This document shows positions 6,315 through 12,945 of a stretch of 13,896 nt of DNA, piece after piece. The notes beneath the pieces are model-generated. The model did not search any database. It worked only from the letters and a program-made list of their open reading frames with translations, and was not told the DNA's origin. Position numbers and translations under genes: made by a program. Position 1 is the stretch's first letter; each line of letters opens with the position of its first letter. Source of the DNA: JAUXFS01 sp050329575 (GTDB lineage: Bacteria > Pseudomonadota > Alphaproteobacteria > Rhodospirillales > Defluviicoccaceae); assembly GCA_050329575.1 (NCBI GenBank), contig JBHJOP010000100.1, forward strand, positions 1-13,896. Direction: 5' to 3'.

Positions 6315-6350
6315 ATCGAGGTGCAGGCGCCGACTGGGCTGCACCTCGAT
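6315..6350. repeat. Perfect 12-bp inverted repeat with 12-nt loop
   Basis: ATCGAGGTGCAG (6315-6326) pairs without mismatch with CTGCACCTCGAT (6339-6350). It lies 45 bp beyond the stop of the minus-strand gene ending at 6395 and upstream of the DinB-like remnant. It could form the terminating hairpin of the hydrolase-mlaA operon, although no T tract follows on the minus strand (TTATGG), or serve as an operator or mobile-element relic. The repeat is directly visible; its role is open. Confidence 0.85.
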
Positions 6351-6394
6351 AGTCGGTTAGCCGGGCAGCAACGGCGCGTGCAGGCGACCGAATG

Positions 6395-7012
6395 CTACTC
6401 AAAGACCCTCAGTCCGCGCCGCAGCAGATCAACATCCTTCGGGCTGCCTCGGAAGAACGTCATCCCGCTCCACTGCCCTCCGTCGCTGTCCGCGACGAGC
6501 GCGATCACCCGCGTCTTGTCAAGCCGCAGCAGCTTGACGTAGCGCCGGCGCAAGGAGACCCGCCCCGAGACCCGGCTGGCGGCGAATCCGACCCAGATTT
6601 CCGCCGGGGTCTCGATCAGCTCGGGGATGAACGGAAAGAACGCCTCGCGGCCGTCCCGCCGCGCCGGATGGGCGAGCATGTGGTCGACGATCGCCTGGCC
6701 GACCGCCACCCGCTCGCCGGTCGGGTCGGCGAGGATCCGCGAGTCGCCGCCGATCGCCGCCCGCAACACCGCGCGCAGCGCCGTTTCGCCCTGGGCCCGG
6801 CGGCCGAGCTCCGCCCGCGGCGCCACCGCCGCGAGTGGCCCCGGATCGCGCGGACGGCGGCCGCCGGGCGCCTCGAGCAGCGTCCAGGCGCCGTGGCCCT
6901 CCAGCTTGACCAGCTCCTCGCCGCGACCCCACGACGCCTCGCCGACGTTGTAGCCGAACCCGGGATCGATTCCCTGCGGCACCTCGATCGTCGCCGCGGC
7001 CGGGGCGCTCAT
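6395..7012 (-). CDS. Orphan PBECR2-type protein related to the C-terminus of Mu-F-like phage head proteins
   Basis: A 205-residue protein with no signal peptide. Residues 9-26 (IEVPQGIDPGFGYNVGEA) match the 'VPEGIDPGWxYNPGxA' linker of Mu gpF-like minor head proteins. Residues about 105-205 match the domain that often ends those proteins, the PBECR2 fold (Barnase-EndoU-ColicinE5/RelE-like predicted nuclease): VDHMLAHP, FFPFIPELIETPAEIWVGF (125-143), RRRYVKLLRLDK (155-166), ALVADSDGG and WSGMTFF (181-187). The head-protein part itself is absent. The start ATG has GGGAG at 7025-7021 with an 8-nt gap, and the gene begins 14 bp after the mlaA stop, so it is the last gene of that operon. No phage genes surround it. 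Nuclease activity is only predicted for this fold. Confidence 0.7.
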   Translation of the reverse strand: MSAPAAATIEVPQGIDPGFGYNVGEASWGRGEELVKLEGHGAWTLLEAPGGRRPRDPGPLAAVAPRAELGRRAQGETALRAVLRAAIGGDSRILADPTGERVAVGQAIVDHMLAHPARRDGREAFFPFIPELIETPAEIWVGFAASRVSGRVSLRRRYVKLLRLDKTRVIALVADSDGGQWSGMTFFRGSPKDVDLLRRGLRVFE

Positions 7013-7026
7013 CGAGGGTGCTCCCG

Positions 7027-7800
7027 TCAGTTCCGGATATCGACCTGGCGCTTGCGGGTGTAGAGGAAGCGGACCAGTTCGTACTCGAACGGCGTTCCGG
7101 TCTCGAAGTAGCGGAACGGCTGGCTGCGGCGCTGTTCGACGACGTTGAGGGCGAACACCGGCGGATACTCCCACTGGAACGACGACGCCTTGAACGGATC
7201 GGCCAGCGAGAAGGCGACGGTATCGATCGCCCAGCCGCCGGCGTCGCGGACGTTCGACGGCCCGAGGATCGGCAGCACCAGGTACGGACCCTCGCCCAGG
7301 CCCCAGACCCCGAGCGTCTGGCCGAAATCCTCGCGGTAGCGGGGCATCCCCAGTTCGGTCGCCAGGTCGAACAGGCCGAACATCCCCATCAGCGAGTTGA
7401 CGCCGACCCGGAACAGGGTCTCCCCGGCCGGCCCGATCCTCAACTGCAGGACCTGATTGGCGAAGGTGACGACATCGCGGAGGTTGGCGAAGAAGTCCCC
7501 GATCCGGTCCTGCAGGTAGTCCGGCACCACCCACTGGTAGCCCTCGAGGACCGGCAGGAACACCAGCCGGTCGAAGGCGGCGTTGAACTTGTAGACGCCG
7601 CGGTTGAACCCTTCCAAGGGGTCGTGCACGTCGATCAGGCGAACGGCATCGTCGCCCGCCTCGGCGGCGGCGACGGGTGGCGGCGGCGCGGCCGGTCCGG
7701 GTGCCGTCGAGGCGCATCCGGCGACGGCGAAAGCGAGCACCGCCGCGGCGGCCGCCCGGCGCCAGCGACCGATGCCGACTGCGGTGCGAAGCGGGGTCAC
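7027..7800 (-). CDS. mlaA: MlaA (VacJ) outer-membrane phospholipid-asymmetry lipoprotein
   Basis: A 257-residue MlaA. It is the outer-membrane part of the Mla pathway and removes misplaced phospholipids from the outer leaflet. It starts with a GTG that overlaps the stop of the upstream hydrolase gene (GTGA). A lipoprotein signal ends at AVAGC with C29 as the lipidated Cys. Core motifs are present: DPLEGFNRGVYKFN (60-73), LPVLEGYQWVVPDYLQDRI (82-100), FFANLRDVVTFANQVLQ (103-119), VNSLMGMFGLFDLATELGM (134-152), FGQTLGVWGLGEGPYLVLP (159-177) and LGPSNVRDAGG (179-189). The MlaC/MlaFEDB partners are not in the window. Tight coupling to a lipoprotein hydrolase suggests a shared role in outer-membrane lipids. 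Confidence 0.94.
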   Translation of the reverse strand: MTPLRTAVGIGRWRRAAAAAVLAFAVAGCASTAPGPAAPPPPVAAAEAGDDAVRLIDVHDPLEGFNRGVYKFNAAFDRLVFLPVLEGYQWVVPDYLQDRIGDFFANLRDVVTFANQVLQLRIGPAGETLFRVGVNSLMGMFGLFDLATELGMPRYREDFGQTLGVWGLGEGPYLVLPILGPSNVRDAGGWAIDTVAFSLADPFKASSFQWEYPPVFALNVVEQRRSQPFRYFETGTPFEYELVRFLYTRKRQVDIRN

Positions 7801-9161
7801 GGCCGGAAGAAGCTGGTCATGGCGTGGACGAAATGGGGATCGTCGAGGTTGCCGAGGTGGCCGCCGGTCGGGAACACCCGCGCCCGTGGGCCGAACAGCG
7901 CCCTCAGATAGTCGATCTCGCCGGGGGCGAGAACGATGTCGTCCTCGTTGGTCAGCAGGCCGATGTGATCGGCGGCCGCCAGATAGTCCTCGATGCTGAC
8001 CAGGCTGGCCTCGGCGATCAGGTCTTCGCGGTCGAGGCCGGGCTCGCGGGCCTTGTAGTAGGGATAGAGGAAGTGGTCGAGATAGTTCTCGAAGCTGAGC
8101 GTCATGCCGCGGTCGAAGAACGGGGAGAGCGAGCTCAGGCTGTCGAGCCGGGTCCCCGCCGGGACGACATAGCCGGCGCCGGTCATCACGTCGGCGGCAA
8201 ACACCATGTTGTTGGAGGAGAACCGGAAGGCCAAGCCGACGAGGGCCTGCAGAACGGCATCGTCGGGAGCGAACTCGACGTAGGCCCGGTAGACGAGCTC
8301 GTCGAAGTCGGCGGCTTCCAGCCGCGGCGAGATCTGCGAGAACTTCGCGAAAACGTCGTCGATGAGGGCGTTGAAGGCGCTCGGCCCGTCCGGGAGAGTG
8401 TTGGTCAGCATGGCATCGAGCAGCCGGATCGAGGTGTACAGACTGACCGGCGGATTGATCATCAGCACCTTGTCGAACCCGAACACCCCTTCTTCGCTGT
8501 CGAGCCTGGCGACGTAGGCGGCCTGCCATCCCCCGAGACTGAAGCCGGTGAGGTGGAACGTCGAGACGGCGATCCGACCGCCGACGCGGGCATAGGCGAG
8601 TTGCATCGCCCGGTAGAGATCGCGCGCGTCCTCCCCGATGCGGCCCGGCACGCTGGTGGTCGAGGCATTGACGATGAAGTTCGGATGGGTCGGCGACGGC
8701 AGCGCAATGACGTGGAATCCGGCGTCGAAGAACGCCCGCTGCATGATCGTCGTCAGCCGTGACTCATGGGTCGAACCGGTGCCGGCGATGATGAAGATCA
8801 GCGGGGCCTCGCCCCGCTGCGACACCAGCGAGAACCGGAGCGCGTCGTCGTACCAGAACACCTCCGGCACCACGCGGTCGGGAAACACCTTCAGGCGCCG
8901 CTCGCTGGCAGGGATGTCCTGTGGCAGGTCCGCCCGCAGCACCGGCGGCGTGCGGACCACGGTGGCCGCGTAGGGATTGACCCACGGGAAGGCGTAGGGC
9001 CGGTCCGGCGGCTGCAGGACGGTCAGCCCCGGCTCCGGCGGGGTCGCGCAGGCCGCCAGCGCCAACGGCACGATCGCCGCCGTTCGTGCGATCAGGCCCA
9101 GCAACCGGACACGCCCTCGCCCGTGCCGGAGCCGGGCGCCATCGGATCCGTCGTCGCCCAT
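7797..9161 (-). CDS. Lipoprotein alpha/beta-fold serine hydrolase
   Basis: A 454-residue predicted lipoprotein. A basic N-region and hydrophobic stretch (about 19-37) end in LALAAC with C38 as lipid anchor. The alpha/beta hydrolase core shows PLIFIIAGTGSTHES (120-134, oxyanion region), the nucleophile elbow HLTGFSLGGWQAA (203-215, S208), TNEDDIV (404-410, candidate acid D407/D408) and FPTGGHLGNLDDPHF (430-444, H435 as catalytic His). It is thus an intact esterase or lipase candidate at the outer membrane or periplasm. It is first in an operon with mlaA (4-bp overlap) and the PBECR2-like gene. The start ATG at 9161 has only a weak ribosome site, so the N-terminus is less certain. The substrate is unknown; a phospholipase role with MlaA is inference. 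Confidence 0.85.
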   Translation of the reverse strand: MGDDGSDGARLRHGRGRVRLLGLIARTAAIVPLALAACATPPEPGLTVLQPPDRPYAFPWVNPYAATVVRTPPVLRADLPQDIPASERRLKVFPDRVVPEVFWYDDALRFSLVSQRGEAPLIFIIAGTGSTHESRLTTIMQRAFFDAGFHVIALPSPTHPNFIVNASTTSVPGRIGEDARDLYRAMQLAYARVGGRIAVSTFHLTGFSLGGWQAAYVARLDSEEGVFGFDKVLMINPPVSLYTSIRLLDAMLTNTLPDGPSAFNALIDDVFAKFSQISPRLEAADFDELVYRAYVEFAPDDAVLQALVGLAFRFSSNNMVFAADVMTGAGYVVPAGTRLDSLSSLSPFFDRGMTLSFENYLDHFLYPYYKAREPGLDREDLIAEASLVSIEDYLAAADHIGLLTNEDDIVLAPGEIDYLRALFGPRARVFPTGGHLGNLDDPHFVHAMTSFFRP

Positions 9162-9365
9162 CGCCGCCGTTGTTCCGCAATCGGCGGTGGGAGTCAACGT
9201 GCCTGCCCGCGGGACGGCGGCGGAGCCATGCCGTGGACGCAGGTCACACCGGCGACAATGGGGCTTGCCGCCGGCCACGGTTCCGGTGTTGCATGGCGAT
9301 CGCGGGACGTCGTCCGCTGCCTTCCCGGCGGAAGACCACTTCAACAACCAACGGTACCAATATCC

Positions 9366-9593
9366 ATGCCAACGAACATGGGTTCTGTCGCCGCGCCCGG
9401 CAGCGTTCTGCTGAGCGAGGCCAACCACCGCCATTGCCGGTGGATCGAGAGCCGCAAGGGCTTCGGTGTCTACGTGATCTGCGGGAAACGGGTGCGGCAC
9501 GGCTCGTCGTTCTGCGCCCACCATCACGACCTCGTCTGGGGCAACCGCCGCGACGCCGAACGGCCGTCGCCCCGTGCGGGGCACGCCGCCTAG
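9366..9593 (+). CDS. Small GcrA-like zinc-binding protein
   Basis: A 75-residue protein with the spacing C24-x14-C39-x10-C50-x2-H53 (HCRWIESRKG, VICGKRVRHG, SFCAHHHDLVW). This resembles the C-terminal zinc module of the alphaproteobacterial cell-cycle regulator GcrA (CxWP...FCG...YCxxH), but the N-terminal DNA-binding helices of GcrA are missing. It may be a stand-alone relative that binds RNA polymerase sigma70 or another partner; that is inference. Neither the ATG at 9366 nor that at 9378 has a clear ribosome site, so the start is uncertain. It faces away from the hydrolase gene, leaving a roughly 200-bp divergent gap in which I see no clear promoter. Confidence 0.65.
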   Translation: MPTNMGSVAAPGSVLLSEANHRHCRWIESRKGFGVYVICGKRVRHGSSFCAHHHDLVWGNRRDAERPSPRAGHAA

Positions 9594-9683
9594 GTCCGGC
9601 GTCGCCGCCGCCCCTGCGGTCGCGTCGAGGACGGGGGGCCGGCTCGCCGCAAGCCGCCGTTTCGCGGCCGCCGGCCGAACGCG

Positions 9684-10289
9684 TCAGGCGGATTTGCGCC
9701 GCCGCCAGCCGGCGAAGCCGAGCGCGGCGAGCCCCGACAGGAACAATGGCAGCGCCGCCGGAACGGGGACGGGCGTCGGCGCCGTAGCGTTGGTGAAATC
9801 CCATTCCGCTTCGAGAAGGACCGGCAATCCGTCTGGAAAGGCCTCGACGAACAGAGCCCGGCCGCCTTGGAAGTCCTCGATCGTCTGCTCGCCGAAGCCC
9901 GTGAAGGTGATCGGTTCGATGAAGAACCTGATTCCGTCCAATTTGCCGAGATTGAAGAAGAACGTCGTAAAGGTCTGGTCGGTGACGTCGGCCTGACCGA
10001 ACGTGAAGCTGCCGAGAGTGATCGAGAAATTCCAGCCGGCGAGACCGTCGATGGCGATGCTCTCGTCTGTGCTGGTGCCGACGACCAGCGCGTCGTCATA
10101 GGTCGCGGACCCTGAGATCGCGTTTCCGGTGACGAGACCGAAGGGATTGGATCCGCTGTTGTCGGCGGTGACCGTTCCCTGGAACGTGGTAGTCACCAGC
10201 ACCGCATGGCTCGGAGTCGCGTGCACTGCCAGGACGAAAACCGCCGCCGCAGCCAGCGCGGACCCCAGCCCGTTCAATCGAAACGACAT
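9684..10289 (-). CDS. Exported CTERM-sorted protein (VPLPA/PEP-CTERM-like)
   Basis: A 201-residue protein with a signal peptide (1-29, cut near PSHA) and a beta-rich body full of Thr, Phe and Gly (SITLGSFTFGQADVTDQTF at 89-107). The classic tripartite tail is VPVPAALPLF (174-183), a hydrophobic helix (LSGLAALGFAGW) and RRRKSA. This tail is the VPLPA/PEP-CTERM type recognised by exosortases, which cut and attach proteins for display or release at the cell surface. No exosortase is in the window. GGGAGG (10300-10295) precedes the ATG by 5 nt. It is divergent from the collar-domain gene across an AT-rich gap, and convergent with the zinc protein gene 90 bp away. Its body family is not recognised. 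Confidence 0.87.
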   Translation of the reverse strand: MSFRLNGLGSALAAAAVFVLAVHATPSHAVLVTTTFQGTVTADNSGSNPFGLVTGNAISGSATYDDALVVGTSTDESIAIDGLAGWNFSITLGSFTFGQADVTDQTFTTFFFNLGKLDGIRFFIEPITFTGFGEQTIEDFQGGRALFVEAFPDGLPVLLEAEWDFTNATAPTPVPVPAALPLFLSGLAALGFAGWRRRKSA

Positions 10290-10373
10290 ATCGACCTCCC
10301 TGAGGACGGCAGCACGCCCCTCCGTTGATTCCCTGCGGAGGACGACGACACCGTCCGAATGATCCCGATGCAA

Positions 10374-10402
10374 ATGTTACGCGTGACGGCATGCGCGCAC
10401 AA
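10374..10402 (-). promoter_or_regulatory. Candidate promoter of the CTERM gene in an AT-rich divergent gap
   Basis: On the minus strand TTGTGC (10402-10397) and TAACAT (10379-10374) are 17 nt apart, a reasonable sigma70-like pair. The leader would be about 80 nt and holds a short CCTCCG/CGGAGG hairpin (10319-10324 and 10336-10341). The gap 10290-10533 is the most AT-rich stretch of the window (about 10405-10530) and must carry promoters for both divergent genes. For the plus-strand gene I find only a near-palindrome, GGGGCAA-GA-TTGCTCC (about 10480-10495), and no convincing boxes. Confidence 0.35.
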
Positions 10403-10533
10403 CCGCAAAGTTTTTGTTTCGATTAATTGGCTTTACCCGTTCTCGTTTTCGCTCTACTCAGCGGAAACAGGCTCCGAATGGGGCAAGATTGCTCCGAGTT
10501 TCATCTTCAACGAATGTTGGAAAGGATCGTCTC

Positions 10534-11205
10534 ATGGCGAGAACGACGAACCGGGTTGCGGTATCGGTGGCGGCCTCGGCGGCGGTGCTGGTGGCGATGG
10601 CGGGGACGCCGAAGCCCGCCGCAGCGGGGCCGGAACCGTTCATCGGCGAACTGATGCTGGTGCCTTACACCTTCTGCCCGCGCGGATTCGCCGAAGCCCA
10701 GGGCCAGTTGCTGGCGATCAGCCAGTTCAGCGCCCTGTTCTCGCTGGTCGGCACCACCTACGGCGGCGACGGCCGGACCACCTTCGCTCTTCCCGACCTG
10801 CGCGGCCGGGTCCCGGTCGGTTTCGGCCAGGGGCCGGGTCTGGCGAACGTCCAACTGGGCGAGCGGGCCGGCGCCGACCAGGTGACGTTGACCGCCAACC
10901 AGATGCCGGCCCATACCCATGGCGCCGCCACCACGGTCGATGTCACGGCGACGATGCGGGCCGCCTCGGCCGCGGCCGACAGGGTCGCGCCGGCCGGCAA
11001 CGTCCTCGCCGACGGCGGCCGGACCAATCTCTATCATGCCGGACCCGCGGCCGCGGACATGAATGCCTCGGCGATCGCCGCCACGGCGACCGCGGTCACG
11101 ACCGTCGCCAATGCGGGCGGCAATCAGGCCTTCGACAATCGCCAGCCCTTCCTCGGACTGCGCTGGTGCATCGCGCTCGAGGGGATCTTCCCGTCCAGGA
11201 GCTGA
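10534..11205 (+). CDS. Exported phage-tail-collar domain protein (microcystin-dependent-protein-like)
   Basis: A 223-residue protein. Residues 36-100 are a textbook tail-collar domain: FIGELMLVPYTFCPRGFAEA (36-55), GQLLAISQFSALFSLVGTTY (57-76), GGDGRTTFALPDLRGRVPVG (77-96). Next come LTANQMPAHTH (119-129), an Ala/Thr-rich variable middle, and the family's C-terminal NRQPFLGLRWCIALEGIFPS (202-221). Unlike most family members it begins with a clear signal peptide (about 1-31, ending PAAAG), so it should be exported. The start ATG has AAAGGA (10521-10526) with a 7-nt gap; an upstream in-frame start would bury the signal peptide. Function outside phages is unknown. It ends 14 bp from the convergent HupE-like gene. 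Confidence 0.92.
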   Translation: MARTTNRVAVSVAASAAVLVAMAGTPKPAAAGPEPFIGELMLVPYTFCPRGFAEAQGQLLAISQFSALFSLVGTTYGGDGRTTFALPDLRGRVPVGFGQGPGLANVQLGERAGADQVTLTANQMPAHTHGAATTVDVTATMRAASAAADRVAPAGNVLADGGRTNLYHAGPAAADMNASAIAATATAVTTVANAGGNQAFDNRQPFLGLRWCIALEGIFPSRS

Positions 11206-11219
11206 AGCCTGGGATCGGG

Positions 11220-11834
11220 CTACGGCCCCGGCCGGGTGGCCGCCAGCGCCAGCACCATCAGCGCGCTGGCGGCGATCCACGAGCCGGCGACGCGGACGGC
11301 GATGTCCTGCCAGGGGTGCCGGCGGGCCAGGGCGAGGGCGGCCGCCACGACCGCGACGTAGAAGGCGCCGAGGACGACGCCCGCGCCCGACAGCGCCGCG
11401 GCGCGAAGCCCGGGCTCGTCGGTGCCGGAGTCCCACCCGACCACGAATCCGGCCGCCAGTGCCGCGAGGCGCAGCGCCACGGCCGGCGGCTGCACGTCCA
11501 GTGCGACGGCGACACCGAGCACCGCCGCGACCGCCATCGGGAGGGCGTCGGACGGCGGCAGCGGGCCGAGAGCGGTGACGACCAGCCCGGCGACGAGGGC
11601 CGGCGGCACCCCGATCAACGCTGCGATCGCCCGGTGCCGCTCCCGCCTTCCGATCAGCAGCCCGGCCGCGACCAGCGACAGCAGGTGCCCGGGGACGAGC
11701 AGCGGATGGAGGAGCCCGTTGTAGAAGCCGCCGAGCCCGGCGATCGGCGCGTGCGCCCGCGCCTCCACCGGTACCAGGGAGAAGGCGGCGACGAGCAGGA
11801 TCGACCGAACGGCGGCCGCGGGGAGGCCGCTCAC
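11220..11834 (-). CDS. Second HupE/UreJ-type membrane protein
   Basis: A 204-residue membrane protein starting with GTG inside the stop of the upstream hupE (GTGA overlap). A cleavable-looking N-terminus ends in EARAHAP, with H28 near the mature start. GLGGFYNGLLHPLLVPGHLL (33-52) keeps the HupE-type HP...H arrangement (H43, H50). About five further hydrophobic helices follow (VAAGLLIG, ALIGVPPALVAGLVVTALGP, AVAAVLGVAVAL, AGVVLGAFYVAVVAAALAL, AALMVLALAA). It lacks the canonical HPxxGxDH box of the first protein, so metal binding may differ. The HupE/UreJ family is linked to nickel or other metal supply for hydrogenase and urease. The pair probably works together. Confidence 0.8.
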   Translation of the reverse strand: MSGLPAAAVRSILLVAAFSLVPVEARAHAPIAGLGGFYNGLLHPLLVPGHLLSLVAAGLLIGRRERHRAIAALIGVPPALVAGLVVTALGPLPPSDALPMAVAAVLGVAVALDVQPPAVALRLAALAAGFVVGWDSGTDEPGLRAAALSGAGVVLGAFYVAVVAAALALARRHPWQDIAVRVAGSWIAASALMVLALAATRPGP

Positions 11835-12418
11835 ATCAACAGGAATGCGACCCCGGCGCAGGCGATGGCGCCGCCGCCGGCCCGCACCAGCACCTCGCCC
11901 TGCGGCCAGCGGACGAGCAGGCCGATGGCAATCCCGCAGAGGTGCAGCAGGCCGGTCGCGATCACGAATCCGATGCTGTAGGCGACGGCGTTGGCGGCCT
12001 GGGGAAGCTCGGTCCCGTGGGCATGGCCGTGAAACACCGCGAAGGCGCCGACGATGACGGCGGCGACCCACAGCGGCGGTTTCGCGGCCAAGGCCACCAG
12101 CGCGCCGAGGACCACCGCCGAGACGGCGATGCCGGTCTCGACGGCCGGCACGGGGACGCCGACGACACCGAGTGCGCCCCCCGCCGCCATGACCAGCGGA
12201 AAGACGATCGGCAACAGCCAGATCGCCGGCGGCCCGAGAAACGCGCCCCACAGACCGACGGCGACCATGGCGACGACGTGATCCCAGCCGAACAGCGGGT
12301 GGGTGAAGCCGCTGGCGAAGCCGCCCGCGAGTCCCGCCTCGGCATGGGCGAGGGCATCCGGTGCGAACCCGGCCGTCGCCAGCAGACCCAGCATCACCAT
12401 CGCAGCCAAACGCATCAT
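11831..12418 (-). CDS. hupE: HupE/UreJ family metal-uptake membrane protein
   Basis: A 195-residue HupE. A signal-like first helix ends in ALAHAEAG (H25), then comes the family signature FTHPLFGWDHVVAMVAVG (38-55, with H40, D46, H47). Helix segments with FHGHAHGTELP (129-139, with H130, H132, H134) and LLHLCG (157-162, H159) complete the conserved His set thought to carry nickel or a similar metal. About six helices are visible. The first of two tandem ATG codons (12418) has AGGGA 5 nt upstream; the second (12415) would also work. It overlaps the second HupE-like gene by 4 bp. No hydrogenase or urease genes are in the window, so the client enzyme is unknown. Confidence 0.9.
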   Translation of the reverse strand: MMRLAAMVMLGLLATAGFAPDALAHAEAGLAGGFASGFTHPLFGWDHVVAMVAVGLWGAFLGPPAIWLLPIVFPLVMAAGGALGVVGVPVPAVETGIAVSAVVLGALVALAAKPPLWVAAVIVGAFAVFHGHAHGTELPQAANAVAYSIGFVIATGLLHLCGIAIGLLVRWPQGEVLVRAGGGAIACAGVAFLLM

Positions 12419-12461
12419 GATCGTCCCTTCGAGCCTAAGTCCGAGATTGCGCAGCGGCGGC

Positions 12462-12467
12462 ATTATC
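12462..12467 (-). promoter_or_regulatory. Candidate -10 box of the hupE operon
   Basis: GATAAT on the minus strand (12467-12462) matches the -10 consensus at five of six bases and would give a leader of about 35-40 nt before the hupE ATG. No good -35 is found at 16-18 nt. The box lies in the loop of a CGGCG/CGCCG hairpin (12455-12459 and 12467-12471), which could be an operator. Confidence 0.3.
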
Positions 12468-12570
12468 GCCGAAAACGGCCGCCGACAGGAACAGATTTTC
12501 GCGCCCCGGAGCGATCGGCCGGATGGCGGTTTCCTCCGTTCCGGCGCCGGGCTAAGCTGGCGGCGGCGGC

Positions 12571-12610
12571 GATCGGTGTGACTGCGATCGGTGTGACTGC
12601 GATCGGTGTG
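12571..12610. repeat. 15-bp direct repeats upstream of the XdhC operon
   Basis: The unit GATCGGTGTGACTGC occurs at 12571-12585 and 12586-12600, and its first ten bases again at 12601-12610. The copies are identical. The array ends 15 bp before the chosen ATG of the first XdhC gene, in the leader or promoter region. It is a recent tandem duplication, and copy-number change would shift spacing by 15 bp. Confidence 0.92.
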
Positions 12611-12624
12611 GGGCGGTGGCTGTG

Positions 12625-12945
12625 ATGCGCGCGACCGGCGACGTTCTGAGCGATGCGGCGACCTGGTGTGCGGCCGGGCGAGGGGTGGCGCTGGCCACCG
12701 TGGTCTCGACCTGGGGGTCCTCGCCGTGCCCCGTCGGCAGCCAGCTCGCGGTCGCGGAGGGCGGCGACTTCGTCGGTTCGGTGTCGGGCGGCTGCATCGA
12801 GGGGGCGGTGATCACCGAGGCGCTCGACGTCATCGCCACCGGCCGGCCGCGGGTGCTCGCGTTCGGCGTCACCCATGACCAGGCCTGGCAGGTCGGACTC
12901 GCCTGTGGCGGCGAGGTCGAGGTCTACGTCGAGCGGATCGAATGA
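12625..12945 (+). CDS. XdhC/CoxI N-terminal domain as a separate protein
   Basis: A 106-residue protein that covers only the first domain of XdhC/CoxI, the family that binds molybdenum cofactor and hands it to xanthine-dehydrogenase or CO-dehydrogenase type enzymes. Motifs are GVALATVVSTWGSSPCPVGS (20-39), FVGSVSGGCIEGAV (49-62) and HDQAWQVGLACGGEVEVYVE (84-103). The Rossmann domain is encoded by the next gene, with a 4-bp ATGA overlap. The ATG at 12625 is preferred by position; in-frame GTG codons at 12616 and 12622 are alternatives, and no strong ribosome site is seen for any of them. The 15-bp repeats lie just upstream. Confidence 0.85.
   Translation: MRATGDVLSDAATWCAAGRGVALATVVSTWGSSPCPVGSQLAVAEGGDFVGSVSGGCIEGAVITEALDVIATGRPRVLAFGVTHDQAWQVGLACGGEVEVYVERIE

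Noticed and set aside
7677..8762. Long plus-strand frames opposite mlaA and the hydrolase
   Set aside because: No motifs; antisense shadows of strongly supported minus-strand genes.
10414..10533. Upstream start for the tail-collar protein
   Set aside because: It would place a basic, non-family stretch before the signal peptide and ignore the AAAGGA ribosome site before the ATG at 10534.
11206..11219. Terminator between the convergent collar and HupE-like genes
   Set aside because: Only a 4-bp AGCC/GGCT stem and no T tract, too weak to call.
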